Below the pieces are notes generated by a model. That model did not search any database and was not told the origin of the DNA. It saw nothing but the letters and a program-made list of their open reading frames with translations. A DNA stretch of 64,000 nt. Origin: Chromobacterium haemolyticum DSM 19808. Lineage in GTDB: Bacteria; Pseudomonadota; Gammaproteobacteria; Burkholderiales; Chromobacteriaceae. Position 1 is the stretch's first letter; every line of letters starts with the position of its first letter. Both the position numbers and the translations under genes were made by a program. Positions 17,481-26,394 of the stretch are shown here, one piece after another. The stretch is taken from contig NZ_JONK01000026.1 in NCBI RefSeq assembly GCF_000711885.1, positions 1-64,000 on the forward strand. Reading direction: 5' to 3'.

Positions 17481-19067
17481 ATGAGAAGCAACCTTCCCGT
17501 GGATGGCACCGAGGTATTCTTGCTGCCCCACCGTCCCATCGTCACCAAGACCGATCTAAAAGGCCAGATCACTTACGCCAATCGCGCCTTCATCGACATT
17601 AGCGGTTTCAGCGAAGAAGAGCTGATTGGGCAGCCGCACAATATCGTGCGCCACCCGGACATGCCTCAAGCCGCTTTCGACGACTTATGGACCACCATCA
17701 AGTCCGGCCGCCCATGGAAGGGACTGGTCAAGAATCGCACCAAGCAAGGGCATTTCTACTGGGTGGAAGCCTACGTCACGCCGATCTGCGAAGGCGGCCG
17801 GCCAGTGGGTTATATGTCGGTGCGCAGCGCGCCGTCCAAACAACAGACCATCGACGCCGAACAACTTTACGCCCGTGTCCGCGAGCGCCGCCAAGCGTTT
17901 CCAGAAACTCGTCACGCCGCCCCGCCGGCAACCGCCTGGCTTTTACTATGCGCGCAATTGCCCTCCGCGGCCCTGATCCTGAGCGGCGCGGCTAGCGACG
18001 GCGCCTTGCGCCTGACGCTGCTGGCGCTGGCGGCGGCATGGACCTTGGCCGCCGCCTACTTGGCCGGGCGTTGGCTGGCACGGCCGATAGACGCGGCGCG
18101 GCACGCGCTGATGCGGCTGGCCGAAGGCGACTTCAGTACCCAGATACCGGCCTCCGGCCCGCGCGAACCCCGCGCGGTGCTGGATGAAATGGAAACCTTG
18201 CGCATCCATTTGCGCGCCATTCTCGCCGATGTCGTCGCCGGCGCCGAGGACGTCAGCGAGGCCGCCACAGCCACCCACGCCGAAGCCGAATCGTTGAACG
18301 CCCGCGGTGAAACCACTTTGGAGGGCATCACCCGGGTGGCGGCCGCCTTGCAGCAGCTGTCCGTGTCGGTCAACGAGATTTCGCAGTCCACCCGCACCGG
18401 CGCCGAGTTCGCAGACCAAGCAACCGAGCTGGCCAGCCAGGGCGAAGCTCAGATGAGCGACACCCGTCAGGCGGCTCAGGCGGTGGTCAGCGAGGTGTCC
18501 TGCACGCGCGACATCATCATCAAGCTGGAGCAATCGGTGGAATCGATCAACACCGTCACCGGCGTGATCAAGGACATCGCCAACCAGACCAATCTATTAG
18601 CCTTGAACGCGGCGATAGAAGCGGCGCGCGCCGGCGAGCAAGGCCGCGGTTTCGCCGTGGTGGCCGACGAAGTGCGCAAGCTGGCGGAACGCACCGCCGG
18701 CAACACGCTGGAGATCGAACAATCGGTGTCCTTCCTGCGCGAACGCTCGCAGGAGGCGCTGGAAGAAGTGAAGGCCGCGGTGAACAAAGTCCACACCGCC
18801 GAGGAAACCATACAAGCGGCCGCCCAAGGGCTGGAGGCAATCCGCAACGCCAATGAGAAGGTGGCGGAGTCGTCCTCCAGCGTGGCCAATATGCTGCAAC
18901 AACAGTCGTCCGCTTCCACCGAAGTGGCTCAGAACATGGAAACCATGAGCACGCTCACCGAACAAAACAGCCACAGCATTGCCGCTACCCTGCAAGTGGC
19001 GCAGAAGCTGCAGACCACCGCCAGCGATTTGCGCCGCCTGGTCAGCCAATTTGAAAAACACATGTAA
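17481..19067 (+). CDS. PAS-containing methyl-accepting chemotaxis protein (Aer-like)
   Basis: A 528-residue receptor. The N-terminal PAS domain (about 15-125) has the Aer-type pattern [20 protein letters not shown], then [12 protein letters not shown] hydrophobic hairpin or anchor follows (about 145-200), then a HAMP-like segment ([20 protein letters not shown]). The MCP domain has the tip [20 protein letters not shown]. There is no periplasmic sensor domain, so it likely reads redox or energy state from the cytoplasmic side; FAD binding is known for Aer but not proven here. Start 17481 is preferred (GGAGG 7 nt upstream) over an in-frame ATG at 17394. Confidence 0.9.
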   Translation: MRSNLPVDGTEVFLLPHRPIVTKTDLKGQITYANRAFIDISGFSEEELIGQPHNIVRHPDMPQAAFDDLWTTIKSGRPWKGLVKNRTKQGHFYWVEAYVTPICEGGRPVGYMSVRSAPSKQQTIDAEQLYARVRERRQAFPETRHAAPPATAWLLLCAQLPSAALILSGAASDGALRLTLLALAAAWTLAAAYLAGRWLARPIDAARHALMRLAEGDFSTQIPASGPREPRAVLDEMETLRIHLRAILADVVAGAEDVSEAATATHAEAESLNARGETTLEGITRVAAALQQLSVSVNEISQSTRTGAEFADQATELASQGEAQMSDTRQAAQAVVSEVSCTRDIIIKLEQSVESINTVTGVIKDIANQTNLLALNAAIEAARAGEQGRGFAVVADEVRKLAERTAGNTLEIEQSVSFLRERSQEALEEVKAAVNKVHTAEETIQAAAQGLEAIRNANEKVAESSSSVANMLQQQSSASTEVAQNMETMSTLTEQNSHSIAATLQVAQKLQTTASDLRRLVSQFEKHM

Positions 19068-19282
19068 TTGGCATCAGACCTGCGGCCGCATGGCATGTTT
19101 GTGGAAAATTTCCATGCAAACCAGTTTTATTACACAAACTGTGAAAAATTACGGAACTACTTGATAACCATTCTTTCATAACCGTTATTCGTCGCGGCGC
19201 TATTGCACTGCACCATGACACCCGTCGCGACGAAGACGGCGCAGGCAGGCGGCGCACGCCGCCCGCCCGCGCTCCCTATAAA

Positions 19283-19423
19283 GCATGTTCAAAGTCTCTT
19301 GAGCAGGAACGAGATAAGGCAATGTGGCTGAAGAAGCGGAATGTACATGCGGTACATCAGCATTTCGGTCTCACCGTGCCATGTCTCACGAAGCGCGGCT
19401 GGCATTGAACAGGTTCTAAACCG
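19283..19423. repeat. dispersed intergenic repeat, copy A
   Basis: A block of about 140 bp that aligns along its length with 60124-60271. Shared blocks include AAAGTCTC near one end, AGAAGCGGAATG / AGAAAGCGGAATG and AGCATTTCG in the middle, and TCTCACGAAGCGC / CCTCACGAAGCGC then TGAACAG at the other end. The outer ends form an imperfect inverted repeat. It lies between the Aer-like gene and the mgtE riboswitch. It looks like a palindromic miniature element native to this genome. Confidence 0.7.
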
Positions 19424-19611
19424 TGGTTCTACAAAACAGGGAGGTGATCATCCAGTAAAACCGCGCCCAACGCGACGCGCCGCCACTAGAGCGGTGTCGA
19501 GTCCGGCGCAGGAACCGCCCGGCAGCAAGCCCGGCCTTCCATTCAGAGCCGCATACATGATCCAGCCCAAGCCGCCACACGGCCTGCGGGCAAAAATCAA
19601 CGGTTCTCAGA

Positions 19612-19760
19612 TGCAGTGTCTCGTTCGGCGAGGCTCCTATGCAAACACAGGTCACTGATCTGACGACGTCGAGAGACGCCCAAGGTTAGGACAGGCTTTA
19701 TCGGATTAAGGTATAGCCCAAAGTGACTTCCCGCATGCAAGCGGGATACGTTGCATAGTG
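19612..19760 (+). promoter_or_regulatory. M-box (ykoK) magnesium riboswitch upstream of mgtE
   Basis: The hallmark M-box blocks appear in order: TTCGGCGAGGCTCCTATGC, then ACACAGGTCACTG, the ACGTCGAGAGACGC hairpin, AAGGTTAGGACAGG, ATCGGATTAAGGTATAGCCC and AAAGTGACTTCCCGC. A stable hairpin (CCCGC...GCGGG, 19730-19746) ends the aptamer region. In this class Mg2+ binding folds the RNA into a compact form that switches off the downstream transporter. The mgtE start codon lies about 110 nt further on. Confidence 0.88.
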
Positions 19761-19868
19761 CCAAAACTTAGACGCGGAGATAGCTTTTCTGCACTCTCTC
19801 TTCTGGTTTACGCCCCCATTGTGACAACTGTTTGTGGTTATAAAACAGCTAACGGGGAATACCTCAAA

Positions 19869-20891
19869 ATGTCTTTTGCAAGCATCACCCTGCCTACCGC
19901 TCAGGCAAACGAAGTCAATCTGAAAGAAACCGTCGCCTCCTACATGAGCGACTCGCTGATCACCCTCAGCCGCGACATGAAAGTCAGCGAAGCGCGCGAG
20001 CACATGCTCAAACAGCTGCGCGACGAAGACATTCCCGCCCAGATTTTCGTCATAGACGGCAGCCGCTTCCTGCATGGTCAGCTCTCGGTCAAGCGCCTGC
20101 TGACCGAAACGGACCTGAATCTGTCGGTTTCCGCGCTGATGGGCCCCACCTCCTTTGTCGTCGAGCCTAACCAACAGCGCCGCGACATCGTGCCGGAGCT
20201 GATAGACAAGGGCGTGGATCTCGCGCCGGTGGTCAGCGGCGGCAAACTGCTGGGCGCCCTCTACGAAAAGGAAATCGCCGCGCTGATCCGCGACGAAGGC
20301 ACCGACGACGCTCAACGCCAGGGCGCCAGCCTGCCGCTGGAAACCTCCTACCTGGAAAGCTCCCCATGGAGCTTGTGGAAAAAGCGCCTGCCCTGGCTGT
20401 TGCTGCTGTTCTTCGCGGAAGCCTACACCAGCACCATCCTGCAAGTGTTTGAAGAACAGCTGGAAGCCGCCATCGCGCTGGCCTTCTTCATCCCGCTACT
20501 GATCGGCACCGGCGGCAACAGCGGTACCCAGATCACCTCCACCCTGGTGCGCGCGATGGCGATGGGCGAAGTCAGCCTGCGCAACATCGGCACGGTATTG
20601 CGCAAAGAGGTGACCACGTCCTTCATGATCGCGCTGGCCATCGGCATGGTGGCCTGGATACGGGCCTGGATGCTGGGGGTGGGCAACGAAGTGGCCTTGG
20701 TGGTGTGTCTGACGCTAATCGCCATCACCATCTGGAGCGCCATCGTCTCCTCCATCATTCCGATGCTGCTGAAGAAAATGCGCATCGACCCGGCCGTGGT
20801 GTCGGCGCCTTTCATCGCCACCTTCATCGACGGCACCGGTCTGGTGATTTACTTCAACATCGCCATGCTGGTGATTTCCGACCTGGCCTAA
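19869..20891 (+). CDS. mgtE: magnesium transporter MgtE, short form
   Basis: A 340-residue protein. It begins directly with a CBS pair (about 15-150: SYMSDSLITLSRDMKVSEAR). It continues into five membrane helices with the MgtE pore signatures LIGTGGNSGTQITSTLVRAM and VSAPFIATFIDGTGLVIYFN. Classical MgtE has about 450 residues with an N-terminal superhelical domain; that domain is missing here, so gating must rest on the CBS domains alone. ATG 19869 is preferred over an upstream in-frame start at 19758, which would run through the riboswitch expression region. Expression is predicted to fall when Mg2+ is high. Confidence 0.92.
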   Translation: MSFASITLPTAQANEVNLKETVASYMSDSLITLSRDMKVSEAREHMLKQLRDEDIPAQIFVIDGSRFLHGQLSVKRLLTETDLNLSVSALMGPTSFVVEPNQQRRDIVPELIDKGVDLAPVVSGGKLLGALYEKEIAALIRDEGTDDAQRQGASLPLETSYLESSPWSLWKKRLPWLLLLFFAEAYTSTILQVFEEQLEAAIALAFFIPLLIGTGGNSGTQITSTLVRAMAMGEVSLRNIGTVLRKEVTTSFMIALAIGMVAWIRAWMLGVGNEVALVVCLTLIAITIWSAIVSSIIPMLLKKMRIDPAVVSAPFIATFIDGTGLVIYFNIAMLVISDLA

Positions 20892-21158
20892 GCGCCCCCC
20901 TTCCGGCGCGCTACCACGCGCCGCCGCAAACCGCGCCCGCCAAGCCCATCCTCTGGATGAGGACTTGCCGGGCGCGCACCGTATGTGCGCGAGACTTTGA
21001 ACACGCACTTAGGCCAGTTTGTCCGCTTCGTGGTTTTTATCACGCTGCCGCCAAGTTGTTCTTAGCGATTCAGCATGCTAGTGTCCTGATAAATTTAAAT
21101 AATCAAGGCATACGCCAGCACCTCATTTCATCGCAACGCCACTTAAACGGCCTCTTTC

Positions 21159-22019
21159 ATGACCCATTCAAACCGTAACCGCTTCGCCGCCACGCTGGCG
21201 CTGGCTGCCGCGCTGCCGCTGGCGGTCCACGCCGAAACCTTCGACCTGGGCGCCATCCTCAAGGACGGCATCAAGAAGGCGCTGCAGAAAGACCCCGCCG
21301 CGGACGGCGCCGCAGTCCCGCTTACCCCCGGCGTCTACGACGGCTCCGACAAACAGTTCGAACGCACGCTGACCATACGCCCCAACGGCAAGTTCGAACT
21401 GGAAGTCATGCAAAAAGGCAAACCCGGCCAACTGCGCTCCGGTTCCGGCAGGGGGCAATTGCAGGCCAATGGCGGGCAGTGGCGCTATAGCGAGGGCATC
21501 TGCACGATGAGCGTGCAGCCCCAAACAGCCGCAGTGCAAGTGCAGATGGACCGCTGCGCCAGCACCTTTGGCGATGTGCCCTTCGACGGCGTTTATCGCC
21601 AGGCCAAAACCGCCGCTGGCGCCCAAGCCGGCGCCGGCAAGAACAAGGCCCTGGCGGCGCAGCTGAGCTGCCACAATCTCAATCTGAGCGACAACGGCGT
21701 CGCCAAACTGCTGGCCGCCGCCACCGGCTCAACGCCCAACCAGGTATGGGAACATGAGCTGGCCTTGCCCAGCGGCTATGACTACGGCGATTTGCCGATT
21801 CGCTCGGCGCAGTTGTCCGAGGCGGACGGCGGTTTCCTGGCCCTGTTCGTGGACGGCGACGCCGCCGCCATCAAGAGCGCGATCAAGAAAACCCAGCGCA
21901 AAAGCAGCAGCGCGGCGATGTTGAGCAAGGTGGGCGAAAGCTATCCCTTCCCGGGAAAACCCAACGGCCTGCCCTATGTGCTGTGCCGGAGCAAGGCGGT
22001 TCAACACGGGCTGTATTGA
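21159..22019 (+). CDS. secreted protein of unknown function
   Basis: A 286-residue protein that I do not recognise. It has a clear signal peptide (cleavage probably after LAVHAE, near residue 24). A middle beta-rich stretch follows (PGVYDGSDKQFERTLTIRPN, repeated basic/hydrophobic alternation), with three Cys pairs spread through the protein. The C-terminal part has KVGESYPFPGKPNGLPYVLC. Probably periplasmic or exported. It stands alone and ends 18 nt before a strong terminator, which is also the point where the accessory island begins. Confidence 0.75.
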   Translation: MTHSNRNRFAATLALAAALPLAVHAETFDLGAILKDGIKKALQKDPAADGAAVPLTPGVYDGSDKQFERTLTIRPNGKFELEVMQKGKPGQLRSGSGRGQLQANGGQWRYSEGICTMSVQPQTAAVQVQMDRCASTFGDVPFDGVYRQAKTAAGAQAGAGKNKALAAQLSCHNLNLSDNGVAKLLAAATGSTPNQVWEHELALPSGYDYGDLPIRSAQLSEADGGFLALFVDGDAAAIKSAIKKTQRKSSSAAMLSKVGESYPFPGKPNGLPYVLCRSKAVQHGLY

Positions 22020-22036
22020 CGCTTGCTCCAAACGAC

Positions 22037-22064
22037 AATGGCCCCGGCAAACGCCGGGGCCATT
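22037..22064 (+). terminator. intrinsic terminator at the island's left boundary
   Basis: AATGGCCCCGGC and GCCGGGGCCATT form a perfect 12-bp stem with a 4-nt loop. The last five bases, CCATT (22060-22064), recur at 51909-51913 beyond the other island end, so the insertion point appears to be the 3' foot of this hairpin. Confidence 0.88.
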
Positions 22065-22202
22065 TGTGGGTGACAGCATAAGCTGCGACTCAACACTTAT
22101 AAAAATCAAAACCTTATGAACACCCTAACCAGCATAAGCTGCGACTAATTGCCGGCAAAAGCTGCGATTTTCACCTGCAATTTACGCATAAGTTGCGATT
22201 TT
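22065..22202 (+). repeat. left-end repeat array of the island
   Basis: Four direct copies of a short core: CAGCATAAGCTGCGACT at 22074-22090 and again at 22130-22146, CAAAAGCTGCGATTTT at 22156-22171, and GCATAAGTTGCGATTTT at 22186-22202. Spacings are about 56, 26 and 30 bp. Arrays of this type are transposase binding sites at the ends of Tn7-like and IS21-family elements. Only one core copy was found at the right end. Confidence 0.8.
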
Positions 22203-22265
22203 CCCCACAATATAGAGTGACACGCTCCAAAAATTCATAAGTCATTGATTTTACAAGTGTAATTT

Positions 22266-22928
22266 ATGAAAAATATCCCTGTAACCGTCTTGGAGAGAAT
22301 TCTAGTTACTAGCAATAGAAGGCAGGGCTACCTTTCTCGTACGGCCCAGGCAAGTATGCGCCCAACAAAACCTCACTCCCACTGGTAAGCGAGAATTGTA
22401 TGTGGTGTCTCTTGATCTCAAATCCTTCTTTGACCAAGTCGATTCCGTAGCGCTAAGGCGCGAGCTCGTGCGGCTTGAAACAGCTCATCGGCTGAAATTT
22501 GGCCTGCCCGAACGATTGGCTCCGGACGAGCAGTTCTGGGAGTATGTTGAGCGTATCTTCAGTTGGCACTGGCGCCATGATGAACACGCGCATACGCCAC
22601 TGATAAAGGAAACCAATCAGAGAATGGCCTGCCACTGGGTTTGCCGCAGGGCCTAGTTGCTTCAGGATTCTTGGCCAACGCCTACCTGATTGGATTGGAC
22701 CAACGCCTGAACCAGGTTTCGCTCGACGGTGAAATGCTCGATGGAGAAATTAAGCTCGTAGACTATTGTCGCTATGTCGATGATATCCGTTTAGTAGTAG
22801 AGGCACCGAGCCGCTACAACGGACAAGCGCCTGATCTCCTCCTGAAGAGTGTTTGCGAATATGTGCAGACGCATCTGCAGGCCCAGTATGTTCGACAGCG
22901 TACAGATGTCAAGCCTGAAAAGTTATAA
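22266..22928 (+). pseudogene. reverse transcriptase remnant, frameshifted and truncated
   Basis: Three reading frames must be joined. ATG 22266 starts a 40-residue piece (NIPVTVLERILVTSNRRQGY). A second frame carries VVSLDLKSFFDQVDSVALRR, a typical RT motif A region. A third frame from about 22641 carries GLVASGFLANAYLIGLDQRL and the catalytic YVDD in VDYCRYVDDIRLVVEAP. The thumb and C-terminal parts are missing. It is not a group II intron RT of the usual YADD type and may derive from a defence-type (DRT/UG) or retron-related RT. It lies just inside the island's left end. Confidence 0.75.
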
Positions 22929-22988
22929 CCTCAAATAACATGGCATGACACCATCCGCACATTCAAGAGCCATTTGCCGGAGATGCTG

Positions 22989-23708
22989 ATGATTAGCACG
23001 TCAAATCCGCGAGGGAATCTATTGTTGGCCTCCTTGCCCGAAGCGGAGTGGTTACGCTGGGAGCACAAGCTGGAACCCATCGCTATGCCTCTGGGCCTAG
23101 TGCTGTACGAATCCGGGAGAACCATGACCCACGTCTACTTCCCCTGCTCCTCCATCGTGTCGCTGCTGTTTGTGACCGAGAGTGGCGCGTCGGCGGAAAT
23201 TGCCGTTGTCGGCAACGAGGGCATTATCGGCATCTCTCTATTCATGGGCGGAGAATCCACGCCGAGTCGAGCAGTGGTGCAAAGCGCAGGAGAAGGGTAC
23301 CGGCTCAAAGCACAGGCCATGAAAGAAGAATTCGACCTCGGCGGTCCGGTGTTGCACTTGCTGCTGCGCTACACTCAGGCCCTGATTACCCAAATGACCC
23401 AAACAGCAGTTTGCAACCGCCACCACTCGCTTGACCAGCAACTGTGCCGCTGGCTCCTGCTTAGCCTGGACCGCTTGCAAGGCAATGAATTGATTATGAC
23501 TCAGGAACTGATCGCAAACATGCTGGGAGTCCGTCGCGAGGGGGTTACCGAAGCCGCGCTCAAACTACAACATGCCGGATTGATTCGCTATACCCGTGGC
23601 CATATCACGATTCTCGACCGGGCCGGGCTGGAGGGCCGTACCTGCGAATGCTATGCCGTGGTCAAAAATGAGTATGACCGCCTGCTGCCCAATTGCCTCG
23701 CCACCTGA
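22989..23708 (+). CDS. Crp/Fnr family transcriptional regulator 1
   Basis: A 239-residue protein with a cyclic-nucleotide-binding-type beta roll (about 25-135; YFPCSSIVSLLFVTESGASA, EIAVVGNEGIIGISLFMGG). A helical dimer segment and a C-terminal winged helix follow (MTQELIANMLGVRREGVTEA, then ALKLQHAGLIRYTRGHITIL). The residues needed to bind cAMP in Crp are not evident and there is no N-terminal FNR cysteine set. ATG 22989 has GGAG 6 nt upstream. It is 155 nt before a paralogue of the same family. Confidence 0.88.
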   Translation: MISTSNPRGNLLLASLPEAEWLRWEHKLEPIAMPLGLVLYESGRTMTHVYFPCSSIVSLLFVTESGASAEIAVVGNEGIIGISLFMGGESTPSRAVVQSAGEGYRLKAQAMKEEFDLGGPVLHLLLRYTQALITQMTQTAVCNRHHSLDQQLCRWLLLSLDRLQGNELIMTQELIANMLGVRREGVTEAALKLQHAGLIRYTRGHITILDRAGLEGRTCECYAVVKNEYDRLLPNCLAT

Positions 23709-23863
23709 ACTACGCAGAATGTTCTCTTGAGTACGCTGGCAGACAGTCGGCCAACACTGCGAGCGGTAGCCTCGGTATCTTGATGCGCAGGAAACGTTAG
23801 CCATACGCACCATCGGTCAGCACTCGTCGGCAAGAGGGTGTCCATCATGCACCGGAGCACGCC

Positions 23864-24556
23864 GTGCCAGCTATCCAGAACCACTTAATAGAGTTATTGC
23901 CACGTACTGATCAGTTGCATCTGCTTGAACATTGCAAACTAGTCGAGCTGACGCTATCTGAAATCCTATGCGCCGCTGGCGACAAAACCCGCTACGTCTA
24001 CTTCCCTACTGGGTGCTTCATTTCCCAGGTGGCTCAGGTTGAGGGACAATTGCGGCTGGAAGTGGGCATGGTGGGCACGGAAGGCATGCTCGGTTCGCAA
24101 CTGGCACTGGGTCAGGTTACCGAACCTCTGCATGCCTTAGTGCAAGGGTCGGGAGCAGTGCTACGCATGAGTGCCAGTGCATTCAGCCAGGAGTTGCTGC
24201 GCAGCAAGGCACTACAGCGCATGCTTAACCGTTACCTATATGTACAGATGCTGCAATTGGCCACCTCGTCTAGTTGCATGCGCTTTCATCAGATCGACCA
24301 GCGTCTGGCCCGTTGGTTGCTCATGAGCCAGGACCGCGTGCATTCGGATAGTTTTCATGTAACCCATGAATTTCTTTCCATCATGCTTGGTGTACGCCGG
24401 GTCGGCGTCACCATGGCAGCCGGCTTGTTGCAGCGGAGCGGACTGATCGAGTACCACCGTGGTACGCTGACGGTACGTGATCGCAGCGGACTGGAGGCTT
24501 CAGCCTGCAGTTGCTACGCGAGAAATTGCCACACCTATCAAAGCATCATGCATTAG
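23864..24556 (+). CDS. Crp/Fnr family transcriptional regulator 2
   Basis: A 230-residue paralogue of the preceding regulator. It shares the YFPTGCFISQVAQ sensor strand, VGTEGMLGSQLALG, and the winged helix VTHEFLSIMLGVRRVGVTMA followed by AAGLLQRSGLIEYHRGTLTV. The start is GTG 23864, supported by GGAG 6 nt upstream; no in-frame ATG is nearby. Cys residues near the C-terminus (SACSCYARNCH) are unusual and could matter for sensing, but this is speculation. The pair may control island genes. Confidence 0.88.
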   Translation: MPAIQNHLIELLPRTDQLHLLEHCKLVELTLSEILCAAGDKTRYVYFPTGCFISQVAQVEGQLRLEVGMVGTEGMLGSQLALGQVTEPLHALVQGSGAVLRMSASAFSQELLRSKALQRMLNRYLYVQMLQLATSSSCMRFHQIDQRLARWLLMSQDRVHSDSFHVTHEFLSIMLGVRRVGVTMAAGLLQRSGLIEYHRGTLTVRDRSGLEASACSCYARNCHTYQSIMH

Positions 24557-24893
24557 CCCCTCCGCAATCTTGTGTGCGTCTGCGTACAGAAACTGATGCC
24601 TGATGACATAAGACTCCTTAACGGTGAGACTGAGTATTCGCATTAACTCAGTGAGTTCTGGCATTATTTAATAGGGCAGGATTGCCTACAGAAGCGGGGA
24701 CAGTCCAAGCATCTATAGCCAAGCATTCAATCAGTCATAATTTTTGAATCTATTTTTATTTCTAATTCAGAATTATGTTAGCCAGAGTACAGAGGTGGTG
24801 CGGGAATAGAGCAATACTGTTTAGGTGCTGAACTCAGATCGCCATCGATGTGTTTTTGGTACAACCTTCTTTTACCACGCCAAAGGAATTATC
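24557..24893. other. AT-rich intergenic stretch
   Basis: No gene, RNA or repeat seen. It is markedly AT-rich compared with the backbone and probably holds the promoter of the small downstream gene. The ribosome binding site AAAGGAATT sits at its right end. Confidence 0.5.
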
Positions 24894-25100
24894 ATGTCAC
24901 CCGAAAATACCAACCCCAGCAATGCCCACAAGGCTGCAGCAACAGAGCATAAGGCTTGCGCAGACCTTCATCTGAAGGCTGCCGACCATCATGACAGTAA
25001 AAAATTGGATGAGGCAAAAGCCAATTCTGCCAAAGCTTTGCAAAGTAGTGAGCTGGCACACAAACAATCCAAGAACGCTAGCGACTGCTCCACAAAATGA
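24894..25100 (+). CDS. small hydrophilic Ala/Lys/His-rich protein
   Basis: A 68-residue protein (MSPENTNPSNAHKAAATEHK...) that is unusually rich in Ala, Lys, His and Asn, with no membrane segment or signal peptide. It is predicted mostly helical. AAGGA precedes the ATG at a good distance and a strong terminator follows, so this is probably a real gene. The function is unknown. Its composition and its position beside stress genes would suit a small hydrophilic stress protein. Confidence 0.65.
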   Translation: MSPENTNPSNAHKAAATEHKACADLHLKAADHHDSKKLDEAKANSAKALQSSELAHKQSKNASDCSTK

Positions 25101-25143
25101 TGTCATTTTTTTAATGACATAATTTCTGACTGATTCAGTCTTT

Positions 25144-25169
25144 AAAAAGCCCGCACTTGCGGGCTTTTT
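25144..25169 (+). terminator. intrinsic terminator after the small hydrophilic gene
   Basis: AAAAAGCCCGC and GCGGGCTTTTT form an 11-bp stem with a 4-nt loop. It can also serve transcription from the right (galE end), as it has an A-run on the other side. Confidence 0.88.
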
Positions 25170-25322
25170 ACTTGTATATTTATTTTGCCATGGATGCAGC
25201 ATTAACACGAACCCCTGACGACCCTCAAAGCCAAGCAGATGCCTTGCAGCCGGAGCGCCTGCAAGAAATTGCTTTTTTCCACAGGGTAGGTTTTCAGCCC
25301 CTCCCTAACCATTTGCAGATCA

Positions 25323-26339
25323 TCAATCCAGATAACCAGACGGATTATCCTGCTGCCAACGCCAGCTGTCCCGACACATTTCCTCTAGATTACGCTCGGC
25401 TTTCCAACCAAGGCGCTGCTCTGCAGCCGCAGGATTGGCATAACAACAAGCAATATCACCACTACGCCTCTCAACTATGCGATAAGGAATGTTACGACCG
25501 CAAGCTTTGGAAAAAGCATGGATAGTTTGCAAGACCGAATAACCCTGCCCAGTACCTAGGTTGAGGGTAACAACTTCTGGCTCGCCAGTGAATATATCTA
25601 GGGCCTTGACATGAGCAATTGCTAAGTCCACGACATGAATATAGTCACGCACTCCTGTGCCATCAATAGTAGGATAGTCGTCACCATAGACCTTGAGTTC
25701 AGCTAAATTCCCCACAGCTACTTGGCTAATATATGGCATCAGATTATTTGGGACACCATTGGGATCCTCGCCAATCATTCCACTCTCATGCGCACCGACA
25801 GGATTGAAGTAGCGTAAAAGGGCAACTCGCCAGCCTACTTCGCTCCTCGCCACATCACGCAAAATATTCTCCACCATTAGCTTACTCTGGCCATACGGAT
25901 TGCCCGGTCCTAGAGGGCAATCCTCCAACAAGGCCACACCACCGGCATCTTTGTACACGGTTGCCGAAGAACTAAACACTATACAATGTACACCCGCAGT
26001 CTGCATCGACTCTAGCAGGCTCAGTGTGCCACTAACATTATTTTGATAGTAACGCAAAGGATTCGATATCGACTCGCTCACTGATTTGAGCGCAGCAAAA
26101 TGGATTACTCCATCAATTGAATGACTAGAAAAAATTTTCTGCAATACTGCCTTGTCAGCAATGTCCGCATGATAAAATTGAATTTTGTGACCCGATATCT
26201 GCTCAACGCGTTTAAGGGCTTCGAGTTTACTATTTATCAAGTTATCAATAGCAATAACCTGATGGCCTGCCGAAAATAATTCCACCATGGTGTGAGATCC
26301 AATATATCCAGCAGCACCAGTAACAAGAATATTAGCCAT
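25323..26339 (-). CDS. UDP-hexose 4-epimerase, GalE family, probable UDP-GlcNAc/GalNAc epimerase (PelX-like)
   Basis: A 338-residue short-chain epimerase. It has the NAD loop TGAAGYIGSH (residues 7-16), the catalytic SSSATVY and YGQSK (Tyr-x3-Lys). The C-terminus has the GalE-type WKAERNLEEMCRDSWRWQQD. E. coli GalE Tyr299 aligns with the second Cys of GDIACCYA; a Cys at this site is known to let the pocket accept N-acetylated sugars. Since Pel contains GalNAc and GlcNAc, and PelX epimerases occur in other pel loci, UDP-GlcNAc to UDP-GalNAc conversion is the likely role. It is the last gene of the pel transcription unit, 55 nt after the hydrolase gene. Confidence 0.88.
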   Translation of the reverse strand: MANILVTGAAGYIGSHTMVELFSAGHQVIAIDNLINSKLEALKRVEQISGHKIQFYHADIADKAVLQKIFSSHSIDGVIHFAALKSVSESISNPLRYYQNNVSGTLSLLESMQTAGVHCIVFSSSATVYKDAGGVALLEDCPLGPGNPYGQSKLMVENILRDVARSEVGWRVALLRYFNPVGAHESGMIGEDPNGVPNNLMPYISQVAVGNLAELKVYGDDYPTIDGTGVRDYIHVVDLAIAHVKALDIFTGEPEVVTLNLGTGQGYSVLQTIHAFSKACGRNIPYRIVERRSGDIACCYANPAAAEQRLGWKAERNLEEMCRDSWRWQQDNPSGYLD

Positions 26340-26394
26340 TAATAATTATCCAAAAGAAATTCGTCATCAGATACTATAAAAACCATCATTAACA

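Noticed and set aside
19758-19868. Longer N-terminus for MgtE from an upstream in-frame start
   Set aside because: The extra residues are not MgtE-like and the stretch belongs to the riboswitch expression region.
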